Below, piece by piece: positions 25,509 through 34,508 of a stretch of 64,000 bases of DNA; the first letter of the stretch is position 1; each line of letters starts with the position of its first letter. Source of the DNA: DASPKM01 sp035628135 (GTDB lineage: Bacteria; Bacteroidota; Bacteroidia; Chitinophagales; Chitinophagaceae); NCBI GenBank assembly GCA_035628135.1, contig DASPKM010000006.1:124001-188000 (forward strand), in the 5' to 3' direction. The position numbers and the translations under genes were made by a program. A model generated the notes under the pieces. The model did not search any database and was not told the origin of the DNA. It worked only from the letters and a program-made list of their open reading frames with translations.

Positions 25509-26765
25509 ATGCCCGAACCCATTATAGAGGTTAACCAGGTTTCGAAAGTGTACAATATCAACCGTTCTGCTTCCGGATCACTGAGGCAGGACCTGAAACG
25601 GGCATGGCTAACCGCTTTGGGAAAAGAAAATAAATTTTTTAATTCGCGGGACGCAGACAGCAAGCCCACCACCCTGCGCGCCCTGCACGATGTGAGCTTT
25701 ACAGTACAGGAGGGCGAAATACTGGGAATCATCGGCCCGAACGGCGCAGGCAAATCCACCCTGCTGAAAATATTGTCGAGAATAATTCTTCCCACCGAAG
25801 GATATGTAAGGGGCCGGGGTAAGATCAGCAGCCTGCTGGAGATAGGCACGGGTTTCCATTATGAGCTTTCAGGCCGCGAGAACATCTTCATCAGCGGGTA
25901 TATGCTTGGAATGAAGAAGCACGAGATCCGGAAAAGGTTCGATGAGATCGTTGAATTTTCAGGCGTCGAACAATTTTTGGATACTCCGGTAAAACGATAT
26001 TCTTCGGGCATGTATGTTCGGTTGGCCTTTGCCGTTGCAGCGCACCTGGATCCCGATATCCTTATCGTGGATGAGGTGCTGGCTGTCGGAGACGCGGAAT
26101 TTCAACGCAAGTGCATGGGCAAAATGAAGGAAGTGTCGAGCAAGAAAGGCAGAACCATCCTGTTCGTCAGCCATAACATGCAGGCGATCACAAATCTTTG
26201 CAGCAATGCGCTGTTGTTACAGAAAGGGAAAATTACTGCAACGGGCACCCCTGCGCAGGTGGTGAACAGTTATTTCTCCGCATTCAGGAACCAATTGTGG
26301 AAGCATGAATGGCAGGCAGGCGATGGCGCGCCGGGCAATGAATTCATCACGCTGCAAAGCGTGGAGCTGATTCCAGAATTGCCGGACGGCATGAACCAGA
26401 TCGATATTCGTACGCCCATCACCGTTCGATTCAGGTTTTACAACAAGAGTCCCGACATCGTGCTGGCCACCGGCCTGCACTTGTATACCATTACCGAAGA
26501 ATGTATTTTTGATGTGAGCTCGCCGGCCACCGTGCAAAAGGCCGGATTGATAGAAGGAACCTGCACCATTCCGGGCAATTTCCTGAATGACGGCTCATAC
26601 TTCATTTCCATTATTTTTGTGAAGGACACGTCCAAGCCTTTATTCTATTTTGACCGGTGCCTCCAGTTCGACGTGGAGGATTACCGGGAAAACATGGCCT
26701 GGTTCGGAAAATGGCGTGGATACGTGCGGCCTCAATTCCCTTTTCAGCTTAAACAGATCGAATAA
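25509..26765 (+). CDS. ABC export ATPase with Wzt-type C-terminal domain
   Basis: A 418-residue ATPase energising the upstream permease. Walker A GPNGAGKS is at about 76-83, signature YSSGM at 164-168 and Walker B ILIVDE at 184-189. Residues about 240-418 are an added beta-rich domain like that of Wzt, which in O-antigen exporters recognises the capped end of the polysaccharide. Its presence suggests export of a finished, end-modified chain (inference from the family). No chain-capping methyltransferase or kinase is adjacent. Confidence 0.92.
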   Translation: MPEPIIEVNQVSKVYNINRSASGSLRQDLKRAWLTALGKENKFFNSRDADSKPTTLRALHDVSFTVQEGEILGIIGPNGAGKSTLLKILSRIILPTEGYVRGRGKISSLLEIGTGFHYELSGRENIFISGYMLGMKKHEIRKRFDEIVEFSGVEQFLDTPVKRYSSGMYVRLAFAVAAHLDPDILIVDEVLAVGDAEFQRKCMGKMKEVSSKKGRTILFVSHNMQAITNLCSNALLLQKGKITATGTPAQVVNSYFSAFRNQLWKHEWQAGDGAPGNEFITLQSVELIPELPDGMNQIDIRTPITVRFRFYNKSPDIVLATGLHLYTITEECIFDVSSPATVQKAGLIEGTCTIPGNFLNDGSYFISIIFVKDTSKPLFYFDRCLQFDVEDYRENMAWFGKWRGYVRPQFPFQLKQIE

Positions 26766-26818
26766 AACCATTGGTGCGCCCCCGTGGAGCTGTTACAACA
26801 GCAGGTTAAACTTATAAC

Positions 26819-27826
26819 GTGACGAGAATTCCGCTTCATCCGCCCCTTATCACTCCTGTATCTCCGGAAATATACAGGCCATTATGGTCTGTGATGATAC
26901 CCGTGTATAATTCTGCAACGTTCCTGAAAGAAGCATTGCAAAGCGTATTGGCGCAAGACCCCGGTGAAGACGTAATGCAAATACAAGTGGTGGACGACTG
27001 CAGCACCGATGCAGACATCAGGCAGATAGTGGAAGACATGGGCCGGGGAAGAGTAGAATATTTCAGGCAATCGCAAAACATGGGAAGCGTACGCAATTTC
27101 GAGACCTGCCTGAACCATTCGAGAGGAAAGCTGGTCCATTTATTACATGCGGACGATAAGGTAAAGCCCGGCTTTTATACCAAGCTTGCTTCACTGCTCG
27201 ACCGGTTTCCGCAGGCCGGCGCTGCATTCTGCAATTATGAATACATCGACAGCGAAGGAAAAGTTTTGTATTATAACACCATCGAAAGCAGGGAAGACAG
27301 GTTGTTCAACGACCATCTTTTCAGCATGGCCGAGCGTTGCCACGTTCAATACGTGTCCATAGCCGTAAAACGCGAAGTGTATGAAAAGACCGGCGGGTTC
27401 TTTGGCGTGATCTACGGCGAAGATTGGGAAATGTGGGCAAGGATCGCGAAAGATTATTCCTTTGCCTATACGCCGGAAACATTGGCGGAATACCGCATAC
27501 ACGACACGAATATTTCAACGGCCAGCTTTAAAACGGGTCAAAATATCCGGGACATATCGAAGGTGATCGACCAGATCGGCACTTACCTTCCGGCAAGGGT
27601 GCGCAAGAACATTACCCGCAAAGCGAGAAGGCACTATGCGCGATACCTGCTTTCGACCAGTGAATTTATCTGGCATGTAAGCCGCGATAAAAAAACGGTG
27701 CTGGCACAGGTTAGCGGCGCTTTAAAAATGTATAAAGATGCTTTTATGCTGATGAAAGCCGCAAAAGTATACGCCAAGGTATGGCTGCACCCTTTACGCA
27801 AATTGATCGGCAATGTAAAAGATTGA
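26819..27826 (+). CDS. Glycosyltransferase family 2
   Basis: A 335-residue GT-A fold glycosyltransferase. It opens with SVMIPVYNSATFLKEAL (residues 24-40), has the sugar-nucleotide VVDDCSTD at 57-64, the metal-binding HADD (110-113) and the acceptor-side GEDWEMW. There are no membrane helices apart from weak hydrophobic stretches. The start is GTG at 26819; no ATG lies between it and the conserved core. It follows the ABC exporter by 53 bases on the same strand, so it likely adds a sugar to the exported glycan (inference). Confidence 0.88.
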   Translation: MTRIPLHPPLITPVSPEIYRPLWSVMIPVYNSATFLKEALQSVLAQDPGEDVMQIQVVDDCSTDADIRQIVEDMGRGRVEYFRQSQNMGSVRNFETCLNHSRGKLVHLLHADDKVKPGFYTKLASLLDRFPQAGAAFCNYEYIDSEGKVLYYNTIESREDRLFNDHLFSMAERCHVQYVSIAVKREVYEKTGGFFGVIYGEDWEMWARIAKDYSFAYTPETLAEYRIHDTNISTASFKTGQNIRDISKVIDQIGTYLPARVRKNITRKARRHYARYLLSTSEFIWHVSRDKKTVLAQVSGALKMYKDAFMLMKAAKVYAKVWLHPLRKLIGNVKD

Positions 27827-27834
27827 ACGAGCAC

Positions 27835-28308
27835 ATGAAAATTCAATTATGGGCCATAGGAAAGCCGCACGATAAGGAATTGAAAGCGGCCATCGACCAG
27901 TTCACGCAACGCTGCAACAATTATTTCCAGGTTGAATGGAATATTATTGCCGGCCCGAAAAATGCAGGCCAGCTGGAAGAAGCCGGGCTTAAGAAAAAGG
28001 AAGGCGAGATGGTATTGCAACTGCTTGAAAAAAATGATTACCTCGTGGCGCTGGATGAAGGGGGACAGCAATTGACATCGGAGGGATTGGCGGACTTCAT
28101 CAATGCGCGCGCCAATGAAAGCACGCGCAAGCTTATATTTTTAATAGGCGGCGCATACGGATTGGATGAAGCAGTGCTGGCTGCTGCGCGCCTGAAATGG
28201 TCGCTGTCGAAATTAACTTTCCCGCATCAATTGGTGCGCCTGGTATTAGCGGAACAATTATACCGGTCGTTCACCATTTTGCGCAATGAGAAATATCATC
28301 ACAAGTGA
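27835..28308 (+). CDS. rlmH: 23S rRNA (pseudouridine1915-N3)-methyltransferase
   Basis: A SPOUT methyltransferase that methylates pseudouridine 1915 in helix 69 of 23S rRNA. It has 157 residues, the normal length. The SAM-binding knot LIGGAYGLDEAV is at 103-114, and the C-terminal HQLVRLVLAEQLYRSFTI and EKYHH signature is intact. The ATG at 27835 is 8 bases after the glycosyltransferase stop, so it may be co-transcribed. Confidence 0.96.
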   Translation: MKIQLWAIGKPHDKELKAAIDQFTQRCNNYFQVEWNIIAGPKNAGQLEEAGLKKKEGEMVLQLLEKNDYLVALDEGGQQLTSEGLADFINARANESTRKLIFLIGGAYGLDEAVLAAARLKWSLSKLTFPHQLVRLVLAEQLYRSFTILRNEKYHHK

Positions 28309-28341
28309 GGACGCGTACCTTATCTTTACTAAATTTTTGAC

Positions 28342-29016
28342 ATGACGCTGTCCATTACCATAACCATCATCATCGTCACCTGCCTCGTATCCATTGCCGC
28401 ATTCAGCAATAACAGGATCATGAATGACCTGATGTTTTATCCCGCGACCATTAAAAAGAACAATCAGTTTTACCGTTTCTTTACTTACGGTTTCATACAT
28501 GCGGATTATATACACCTGGCATTTAATATGATCTCCCTTTGGTCGTTTGGGGAGTTGCTTGAGAGTGACAGCATTTCGGTGAACACGGGAGATGGTCAGT
28601 TGATGACCTATAAGGGGCTGTTTGGAGAGAAAGGCAAGCTGCTGTATCTGGTTCTATATGTGTCTGCCATTATCGTAAGCGTGATACCTGATTATATAAA
28701 GCACCGCCACAATTATGCTTACCGTGCATTGGGAGCTTCGGGTGCCGTGTCTGCGGTAATATTTGCCGCGATTGCATTGGAGCCGAGAGAACTGGAGTTA
28801 ACCTTGTTCCTGATCCCTATTCCTATACCGGGTTATATTTTTGCTTTGCTCTTTGTAGCGTTGTCAACTTATCTCGCAAGAAAGGGACAGGACAATATCG
28901 GCCATGGGGCGCACCTTACCGGCGCCATATACGGGCTGGTATTTACAATAGTGGTAGCAAAGCTGGCGGCCGATTATGATGTGGTGCGGGGATTCTTGGA
29001 TGCATTTAGAAATTAG
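28342..29016 (+). CDS. Rhomboid-family intramembrane serine protease
   Basis: A 224-residue membrane protease with about six membrane helices. The catalytic serine is S133 in GASGAVSA; the histidine is H191 in GHGAHLTGA. HADYIHLAFNMISL (53-66) gives the conserved His/Asn region that stabilises the oxyanion. Rhomboids cut membrane proteins within or near a helix. A soluble loop of about 35 residues (70-105) lies after the second helix. It is 33 bases downstream of rlmH. Confidence 0.9.
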   Translation: MTLSITITIIIVTCLVSIAAFSNNRIMNDLMFYPATIKKNNQFYRFFTYGFIHADYIHLAFNMISLWSFGELLESDSISVNTGDGQLMTYKGLFGEKGKLLYLVLYVSAIIVSVIPDYIKHRHNYAYRALGASGAVSAVIFAAIALEPRELELTLFLIPIPIPGYIFALLFVALSTYLARKGQDNIGHGAHLTGAIYGLVFTIVVAKLAADYDVVRGFLDAFRN

Positions 29017-29110
29017 TAAGCAATAATAGCACAGTTTTTTTGGTGGATTTTGGGATTCACAGATTCCAACGCTTCGCATTCGCTGTCCTAAATCTGCGCC
29101 GATCCAAAAA

Positions 29111-30562
29111 TCATTTTTCGTTTGTGCTATATTTTATTTGTAAAATCTTTGTTGTCTTATCAGTGATCTTAAAGCGATCATCGATGCGCAGCCCAACTAT
29201 CCAGAGGATTTTCTTGTCGATTTCAAGCACCCAGATATTTTCCTTATCAGCTGCAGAAAGTTTTTGATCGATAAAAAACCGGGCAAGCTTTTTTTTCTTG
29301 CGCATACCCAGAGGATAGAAATAATCTCCGGGTTTCCATTTACGCAATAGCAAAGGGAATTGTATAGCAGAAGCATCGAGCAGGGCGGTATCGTCGTTGC
29401 CACGGGGTAACTCGTCTAACGATGCTGGTAATTCTCGCTGCAGGCGTTGGCCAGTTGCCTGAAGCTTAAGGCCGTGGCCGGCCGGCAGTGCCGCAACCGG
29501 GCATTCCTGCAATGACAATATACCGGGAGGAAATGATATTTTACCTGGGCCTTCTATAAGAATATGCAATGCGTCTGCTGATTGTTTTGAAGAAATGATG
29601 AGCCAGTTCCTGTTCTTTAATATGCGATGGGTTTCAGAAACAACGTATTTGCCCGTTTCGCTCTGCATCAGGTGTAGCGCCTCTTCTACCTGTTTGGAAG
29701 TAAATCCCAACGGCTGCATCAGCTCATACAGGATGGCGCCGGGCGCACTTGTTTTTTTTAATTTCAGGATGGGAATGTGCAATTCCCCGCCTTTTCTTTC
29801 CACTAATTTTTTCAAAACATCGTTCACCTTGTCGCGGTACAAAGTTTCAATTTCCCTGAAGCGTTCTATGCTAGTGGCAAGGTTCGATTCGGCCTGCGAA
29901 TAAATTTCTTTTATCACGGGCAGCACATTATGCCTGACATAGTTGCGCGTATAGGTGTCCTGTGCATTGGAACTGTCTTCTACCCATTGCAATTGGTTGT
30001 CTGCCGCAAATTGTTTGATGGCATCTTTGGTTGCGAACAGTAAGGGACGCACGATATTTCCCTGCTTCGGCAGTATTCCTCTTAGCCCTGCCATACCGGT
30101 GCCTTTGAAAAAATTCATCAACACTGTTTCAATGTTGTCGCCGGCGTGGTGCGCGGTTACAATGTGTGTTGGTCCGAGAGGACTATTTTGGAGATGTTTA
30201 GGGTTGGGCGGCGGATGTTTTTGCACGATGCTGTTGAACCATGCGTACCGCAACTCCCGCGCAGCTACCTGGATGGAATATTTATGCTGGCGTGCGTACG
30301 CCTCAGTATCGAAACGCTGTACCAGCACTTCCGCTCCGTACCGCGGGCCCAGGGCATTTACGAAATTTTCATCGCGCATGCTTTCATCGCCCCGCAATTG
30401 AAAATTGCAATGCGCTATCGTGAATTGGTATCCCGCCTGCTTGCAGAGCTCGCATAATACCACGGAATCCACGCCGCCGCTTACAGCAAGCAGCAGCTTA
30501 TCTTTTGGTTGAAAAAGATCATGCTTCTGAATATATGCTTTAAACTGCCGCAGCAATTCCAT
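29111..30562 (-). CDS. tilS: tRNA(Ile)-lysidine synthase
   Basis: Modifies C34 of the CAU-anticodon tRNA-Ile to lysidine so that it reads AUA; essential in most bacteria. The ATP-pyrophosphatase loop SGGVDS is at residues 28-33. HCNFQLRGDESMRDE and VTAHHAGDNIET are conserved substrate-binding segments. A C-terminal substrate-binding region (RKWKPGDYFYPLGM) is present. 483 residues. The ATG at 30562 lies 9 bases after the TPR protein, forming a two-gene unit. Confidence 0.95.
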   Translation of the reverse strand: MELLRQFKAYIQKHDLFQPKDKLLLAVSGGVDSVVLCELCKQAGYQFTIAHCNFQLRGDESMRDENFVNALGPRYGAEVLVQRFDTEAYARQHKYSIQVAARELRYAWFNSIVQKHPPPNPKHLQNSPLGPTHIVTAHHAGDNIETVLMNFFKGTGMAGLRGILPKQGNIVRPLLFATKDAIKQFAADNQLQWVEDSSNAQDTYTRNYVRHNVLPVIKEIYSQAESNLATSIERFREIETLYRDKVNDVLKKLVERKGGELHIPILKLKKTSAPGAILYELMQPLGFTSKQVEEALHLMQSETGKYVVSETHRILKNRNWLIISSKQSADALHILIEGPGKISFPPGILSLQECPVAALPAGHGLKLQATGQRLQRELPASLDELPRGNDDTALLDASAIQFPLLLRKWKPGDYFYPLGMRKKKKLARFFIDQKLSAADKENIWVLEIDKKILWIVGLRIDDRFKITDKTTKILQIKYSTNEK

Positions 30563-30571
30563 GGACAATAA

Positions 30572-30883
30572 TTAAAATGTAAGTTCTTCGTATGCGCTCC
30601 GCAACTCGCCGTAAGCATGCTGTTCGCCCGCTGCTTTTGCAGCGGCCATTCCCTTTTCGTACCATTCAATGGCCAGGGCTTGCTGTCCGGTGCGCTCCAG
30701 CAATTTTGCAAGATGATAATACGATCCAATATAATTGGGGTCGCGGCGCAATATCTCTTCAAACAACAACCTCGCCTGTTCATCATTGCCTTCTTTGATG
30801 TATTCCAATGCAAGCGCGTGCTGCAAAAAATTATCGTTGGGCGTTGCCAGCAGGAACTCTTTCAATTTATCGATCCGGTTCAT
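30572..30883 (-). CDS. Small TPR protein
   Basis: A 103-residue protein made of about two to three tetratricopeptide repeats (ALALEYIKEGNDEQARLLFEEIL and YYHLAKLLERTGQQALAIEWYEKG types). TPRs form helical hairpins that bind other proteins. No signal peptide, so cytoplasmic. It precedes tilS by 9 bases and is probably co-transcribed. Its partner is not known. Confidence 0.85.
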   Translation of the reverse strand: MNRIDKLKEFLLATPNDNFLQHALALEYIKEGNDEQARLLFEEILRRDPNYIGSYYHLAKLLERTGQQALAIEWYEKGMAAAKAAGEQHAYGELRSAYEELTF

Positions 30884-30918
30884 ACAGAATAAAAAAAATG
30901 GTGAAAACCTTTCAAGCC

Positions 30919-30941
30919 TATCTTTGCGCCACTTATATTTG
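30919..30941 (+). promoter_or_regulatory. Two tandem -7 boxes upstream of etfB
   Basis: TATCTTTG (30919-30926) and TATATTTG (30934-30941), 15 bases apart, both matching TAnnTTTG. The second box ends 54 bases before the ATG at 30996. Neither has a TTG at 19 bases. Confidence 0.45.
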
Positions 30942-30995
30942 TAGCATTAATTTAGTTGCATAAACAACTTCTAACAAAGTCGTAATTCAGGCAAA

Positions 30996-31739
30996 ATGAA
31001 AATATTGGTGTGCATCAGCAAAACGCCCGACACCACGGCAAAAATAGCCTTCACGGATAACAACACGAAATTCGCTGAATCGGGTGTGCAATGGATCATC
31101 AACCCCTACGATGAATGGTATGCGCTTGTGCGTGCCATTGAACTGAAAGAAAAGGACGCTGCTACGGTGATTCACCTGCTGAACGTTGGCGGTACCGATG
31201 CGGAGCCCATCATCCGCAAGGCGCTGGCGCTCGGAGGCGATGAGGCCATCCGCGTGAACAGCGATACACGCGACAGTTTTTATGTGGCATCGCAAATTGC
31301 GGAAGTAGCCAAGCAAGGCGGCTACGACCTGGTGTTCACCGGTAAGGAAACCATCGATTACAATGGCTCATCCATCGGCGGCATGGTGGCTGAATTGCTG
31401 GACATGCCTTATGTTTCGCTGGCAACAAAATTCGAATTGAATGGAAATACCGCCACTATCAACCGCGAAATAGAAGGTGGTGAAGAAACCTGTGAAGTAA
31501 GCTTACCGGTAGTGGTAAGTTGCCAGAAGGGCATGGCCGAAGCACGCATTCCTAACATGCGTGGCATTATGGCGGCGCGCACCAAGCCGTTGAAAGTAGT
31601 AGAGCCTGTGCAGATTGATACGTTGACACAGGTTGTAAATTTTGAACTTCCCCCGCCAAAAGCGGGCGTGAAGCTGGTTCCTGCAGACCAGCCCGAAGAG
31701 TTGGTAAGACTGTTACACGAAGAGGCCAGGATAATTTAA
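30996..31739 (+). CDS. etfB: Electron transfer flavoprotein, beta subunit
   Basis: Pairs with EtfA to take electrons from acyl-CoA dehydrogenases and pass them on to the quinone pool. 247 residues. Family marks: the opening MKILVCISKTPDT, INPYDEWYALVRAIELKE, TGKETIDYNG and the signature segment ARIPNMRGIMAARTKPL. It is followed 41 bases later by etfA on the same strand, and that pair ends in a clear terminator. Confidence 0.95.
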   Translation: MKILVCISKTPDTTAKIAFTDNNTKFAESGVQWIINPYDEWYALVRAIELKEKDAATVIHLLNVGGTDAEPIIRKALALGGDEAIRVNSDTRDSFYVASQIAEVAKQGGYDLVFTGKETIDYNGSSIGGMVAELLDMPYVSLATKFELNGNTATINREIEGGEETCEVSLPVVVSCQKGMAEARIPNMRGIMAARTKPLKVVEPVQIDTLTQVVNFELPPPKAGVKLVPADQPEELVRLLHEEARII

Positions 31740-31780
31740 GAACAAATCCATCATTACAAATCTGAAATTTTAGCATTGAT

Positions 31781-32746
31781 ATGAGCGTTTTAATATTCAT
31801 AGACCACGCCGACGGCCATGTAAAGAAAGCATCGCTCGAGGCAATGAGTTACGGTGCCGCACTGGCGCAACAAACAGGCACATCGGCAGAAGGCGTGATA
31901 CTGGGACCGGTAAATGAAGACGTTGCAGCACTGGGCAGGTACGGCGTTAAAAAAATACATCATGTAAACAATCCCGCATTGGATCACCTGGACGCGCAGG
32001 TATTTACAAAAGTGATTGCCGAAATAGCGCAGTCCACCGGCGCTCAGGTGATCGTCTTCTCGAACAATCTCAGCGGCAAGGCGATCGCTCCGCGATTGTC
32101 TGCAAGATTGAAAGCGGGACTGGTAACCGGCGCCATTGCGCTGCCGAACACCGCTGATGGGTTCATAGTAAGGAAAAATGTTTTTTCGGGAAAGGCCTTC
32201 GCCAATGTATCCATCAAAACAGCTATAAAAATCATTGCACTCAACCCCAACTCCTTTGCGGTTGCAACAACAGAGGGAACGGCTGAAGTGGTGAATGCAT
32301 CAGCCAATGTTGATGCACCGAAAGTAAAGGTAACAGCCACCAATAAAGTAACCGGCGAAGTGCCGTTGAGCGAAGCGGAACTGGTAGTAAGCGGGGGCCG
32401 CGGATTGAAAGGACCTGAAAACTGGGGCATGATAGAAGAGCTGGCAAAGTTGTTAGGAGCAGCTACCGCGTGTAGCAGGGCCGTTGCAGATGCACACTGG
32501 CGCCCGCATCATGAGCACGTAGGACAAACAGGTCTTGCCATTGCGCCCAATTTATATTTGGCCATTGGAATTTCCGGAGCTATACAACACCTGGCCGGCG
32601 TAAACCGCAGCAAAGTGATCGTTGTGATCAACAAGGATCCTGAAGCGCCGTTCTTCAAAGCCGCGGACTATGGCATTGTGGGCGATGCTTTTGAGGTGCT
32701 GCCTAAGATGATACATGCCGTCAAGAAATTGAAGGGCGTTGCGTAA
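31781..32746 (+). CDS. etfA: Electron transfer flavoprotein, alpha subunit
   Basis: FAD-carrying subunit of ETF, 321 residues. The FAD-binding C-terminal half is intact: SGGRGLKGPENW, HEHVGQTG, YLAIGISGAIQH and NKDPEAPFFKAADYGIVGD. It forms a heterodimer with EtfB from the gene just upstream and serves fatty-acid and amino-acid oxidation. Confidence 0.96.
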   Translation: MSVLIFIDHADGHVKKASLEAMSYGAALAQQTGTSAEGVILGPVNEDVAALGRYGVKKIHHVNNPALDHLDAQVFTKVIAEIAQSTGAQVIVFSNNLSGKAIAPRLSARLKAGLVTGAIALPNTADGFIVRKNVFSGKAFANVSIKTAIKIIALNPNSFAVATTEGTAEVVNASANVDAPKVKVTATNKVTGEVPLSEAELVVSGGRGLKGPENWGMIEELAKLLGAATACSRAVADAHWRPHHEHVGQTGLAIAPNLYLAIGISGAIQHLAGVNRSKVIVVINKDPEAPFFKAADYGIVGDAFEVLPKMIHAVKKLKGVA

Positions 32747-32770
32747 TTTTTATAAGGTTTTTTTCAATAC

Positions 32771-32796
32771 AAGGAGTGAGATGCACTCCTTTTTTG
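32771..32796 (+). terminator. Rho-independent terminator of etfBA
   Basis: Stem AGGAGTG/CACTCCT with a short loop, followed by a run of T, 25 bases after the etfA stop. Confidence 0.85.
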
Positions 32797-32917
32797 TTAG
32801 CTGGCGGGGCGCCAAAAATGAAATTATGTTTTATTGATTTTAGGCATAAATCCCGTAGGTTTGCCCTACTCAAAACGGGTCGTATCAGGTTCAGAATTTG
32901 AATTTGGATTCTTGATT

Positions 32918-33511
32918 ATGAAGAAGATAGAATTAGAAATTGTTGCTTTATCTCATAGCATCACGCAGACGCATTCCTATGCAGTTGTGTTGGGAGAAGT
33001 GAACGGATTGCGTCGCTTGCCAATCGTCATCGGTGGGTTCGAAGCCCAGGCGATTGCGGTAGCACTGGAAAAAATGCACCCCAGCCGACCGCTTACGCAC
33101 GACCTGATGAAAAACTTTATGAATGCCTTCAATATCGACCTGCAGGAGATCATCATTTGCGACCTGCAGGAAGGTATATTTTACTCCAAGCTGGTATGTA
33201 TCAGCGAGCACGATACTGTGGAAATAGATTCGCGTACTTCCGATGCCCTGGCCCTCGCCGTGCGCTTCGGTTGCCCCATCTATACGTATGAGCATATACT
33301 GGAAAGCGCAGGCATTCTCATGGAAGATACCTCCGGCAAAAAGAAAAAAGGCGCCGTTACTTCCACTGAAAAAGAAACCACTTCTACCGATGACCTGAAA
33401 GCCCTTAGCATAGAAGAGCTCAATTCACTGTTGAACGAAGTGCTGGAGCAGGAAGATTATATCCGCGCCATTGCCATCCGGGATGAGATCAACAGCCGGA
33501 GAAGAAAATAA
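32918..33511 (+). CDS. Bifunctional nuclease-domain protein (DUF151) with UVR-like tail
   Basis: A 197-residue cytoplasmic protein. Residues 1-135 are the BFN/DUF151 domain (KIELEIVALSHS, LPIVIGGFEAQAIAVALE, DSRTSDALALAVR). Residues about 160-197 form a short UVR-like helical pair (LNEVLEQEDYIRAIAIRDEI). Plant members have been reported with RNase and DNase activity; bacterial roles are unclear. A lysine-rich linker joins the two. The ATG at 32918 matches the family start; an upstream frame to 32834 is open but unrelated. It is 38 bases ahead of ispE. Confidence 0.88.
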   Translation: MKKIELEIVALSHSITQTHSYAVVLGEVNGLRRLPIVIGGFEAQAIAVALEKMHPSRPLTHDLMKNFMNAFNIDLQEIIICDLQEGIFYSKLVCISEHDTVEIDSRTSDALALAVRFGCPIYTYEHILESAGILMEDTSGKKKKGAVTSTEKETTSTDDLKALSIEELNSLLNEVLEQEDYIRAIAIRDEINSRRRK

Positions 33512-33549
33512 TTCCAGGCCGCCCCGAACCTTTTGCTAATAATGTTGCT

Positions 33550-34368
33550 GTGATCATTTTTTCCAACTGCAAGATCAACCTTGGGCTCCGCGTTGTGCGC
33601 AAACGCGCCGATGGATACCACGAGCTGGAAACTGTTTTCTATCCCGTTCCATTTCATGATATCATCGAAGTGATGAGGCCGCAGCAACCTGAAATGTCCT
33701 TTACCATGTCAGGACTGTCTATTGAGGGAGCGCCTGAACAAAACCTTTGCATGAAGGCCTATGCCCTATTGCAGCGTTCGCATGAGCTTCCGCCCATACA
33801 ATTGCACCTGCACAAGACTATTCCTACGGGCGCGGGATTGGGCGGCGGATCGGCCAATGCAGCACATACATTGTTATTGCTGAACAAAAAATTCAATCTT
33901 AATCTCAGCTCCGGACAACTGCTGGACTTAGCCCTGCAACTGGGCAGCGACTGTCCGTTTTTTATCGTGAACAAACCCTGCATCGCCAGTGGGCGCGGCG
34001 AGTTATTGCAAACCATCGATCTTGACCACCTGCAGCAATATACGCTTGTGATAGTACACCCAGGCATTCATATCAGCACAGCCTGGGCGTTCAGCCAGGT
34101 CACACCCGGCAACAATGGACATCCTGTGCATGAAGCAATCAGTTTGACGATAGAAAATTGGCGTGATCGATTGGTGAATGACTTTGAAGGGCCGGTATTC
34201 CGGACATACCCTGCTATTGCGGCAATTAAACAAAGCTTATATGAAAGGGGCGCGATTTATGCTTCCATGAGCGGTAGCGGCTCCGCGGTATTTGGATTAT
34301 TTGAAGCGGTGCCGGAACTGGATTTTAAAAGATATACTGTAAACATATTCGACCTGTCCCAGGGGTAG
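33550..34368 (+). CDS. ispE: 4-diphosphocytidyl-2-C-methyl-D-erythritol kinase
   Basis: ATP-dependent kinase of the MEP pathway to isoprenoids. 272 residues. The GHMP kinase glycine-rich motif PTGAGLGGGSANAA spans about 92-105; the substrate-side KINLGL (8-13) and DGYHELET (21-28) and the C-terminal MSGSGSAVFG are present. The start is GTG at 33550: the conserved N-terminus begins directly after it and there is no in-frame ATG nearby. Confidence 0.95.
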   Translation: MIIFSNCKINLGLRVVRKRADGYHELETVFYPVPFHDIIEVMRPQQPEMSFTMSGLSIEGAPEQNLCMKAYALLQRSHELPPIQLHLHKTIPTGAGLGGGSANAAHTLLLLNKKFNLNLSSGQLLDLALQLGSDCPFFIVNKPCIASGRGELLQTIDLDHLQQYTLVIVHPGIHISTAWAFSQVTPGNNGHPVHEAISLTIENWRDRLVNDFEGPVFRTYPAIAAIKQSLYERGAIYASMSGSGSAVFGLFEAVPELDFKRYTVNIFDLSQG

Positions 34369-34416
34369 GAATACAGCGCAGATCAGATATGAGATTGTTT
34401 TGAAGCTTTATTGCAG

Positions 34417-34459
34417 GGATTTAAGGATTACACATATCAGCGGTGTAATCCTTAAATCC
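34417..34459. repeat. 17-bp perfect inverted repeat between ispE and queD
   Basis: GGATTTAAGGATTACAC and its exact reverse complement flank a nine-base loop. Neither strand has a T-run after it, so it is not a standard terminator. It is followed by an AATCTGTGCTAT motif; a related stretch (AGATTCC...AAATCTGCGC) lies at 29058-29100 beside tilS. The look is of a dispersed intergenic repeat. Confidence 0.6.
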
Positions 34460-34492
34460 GTTCAATCTGTGCTATATTCTCCCCCCTGTGAT

Positions 34493-34500
34493 TAACTTTG
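34493..34500 (+). promoter_or_regulatory. -7 box (TAACTTTG) for queD
   Basis: TAACTTTG, 8 bases before the ATG at 34509; implies a very short leader. No TTG at 19 bases. Confidence 0.4.
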
Positions 34501-34508
34501 CGGTTCTT

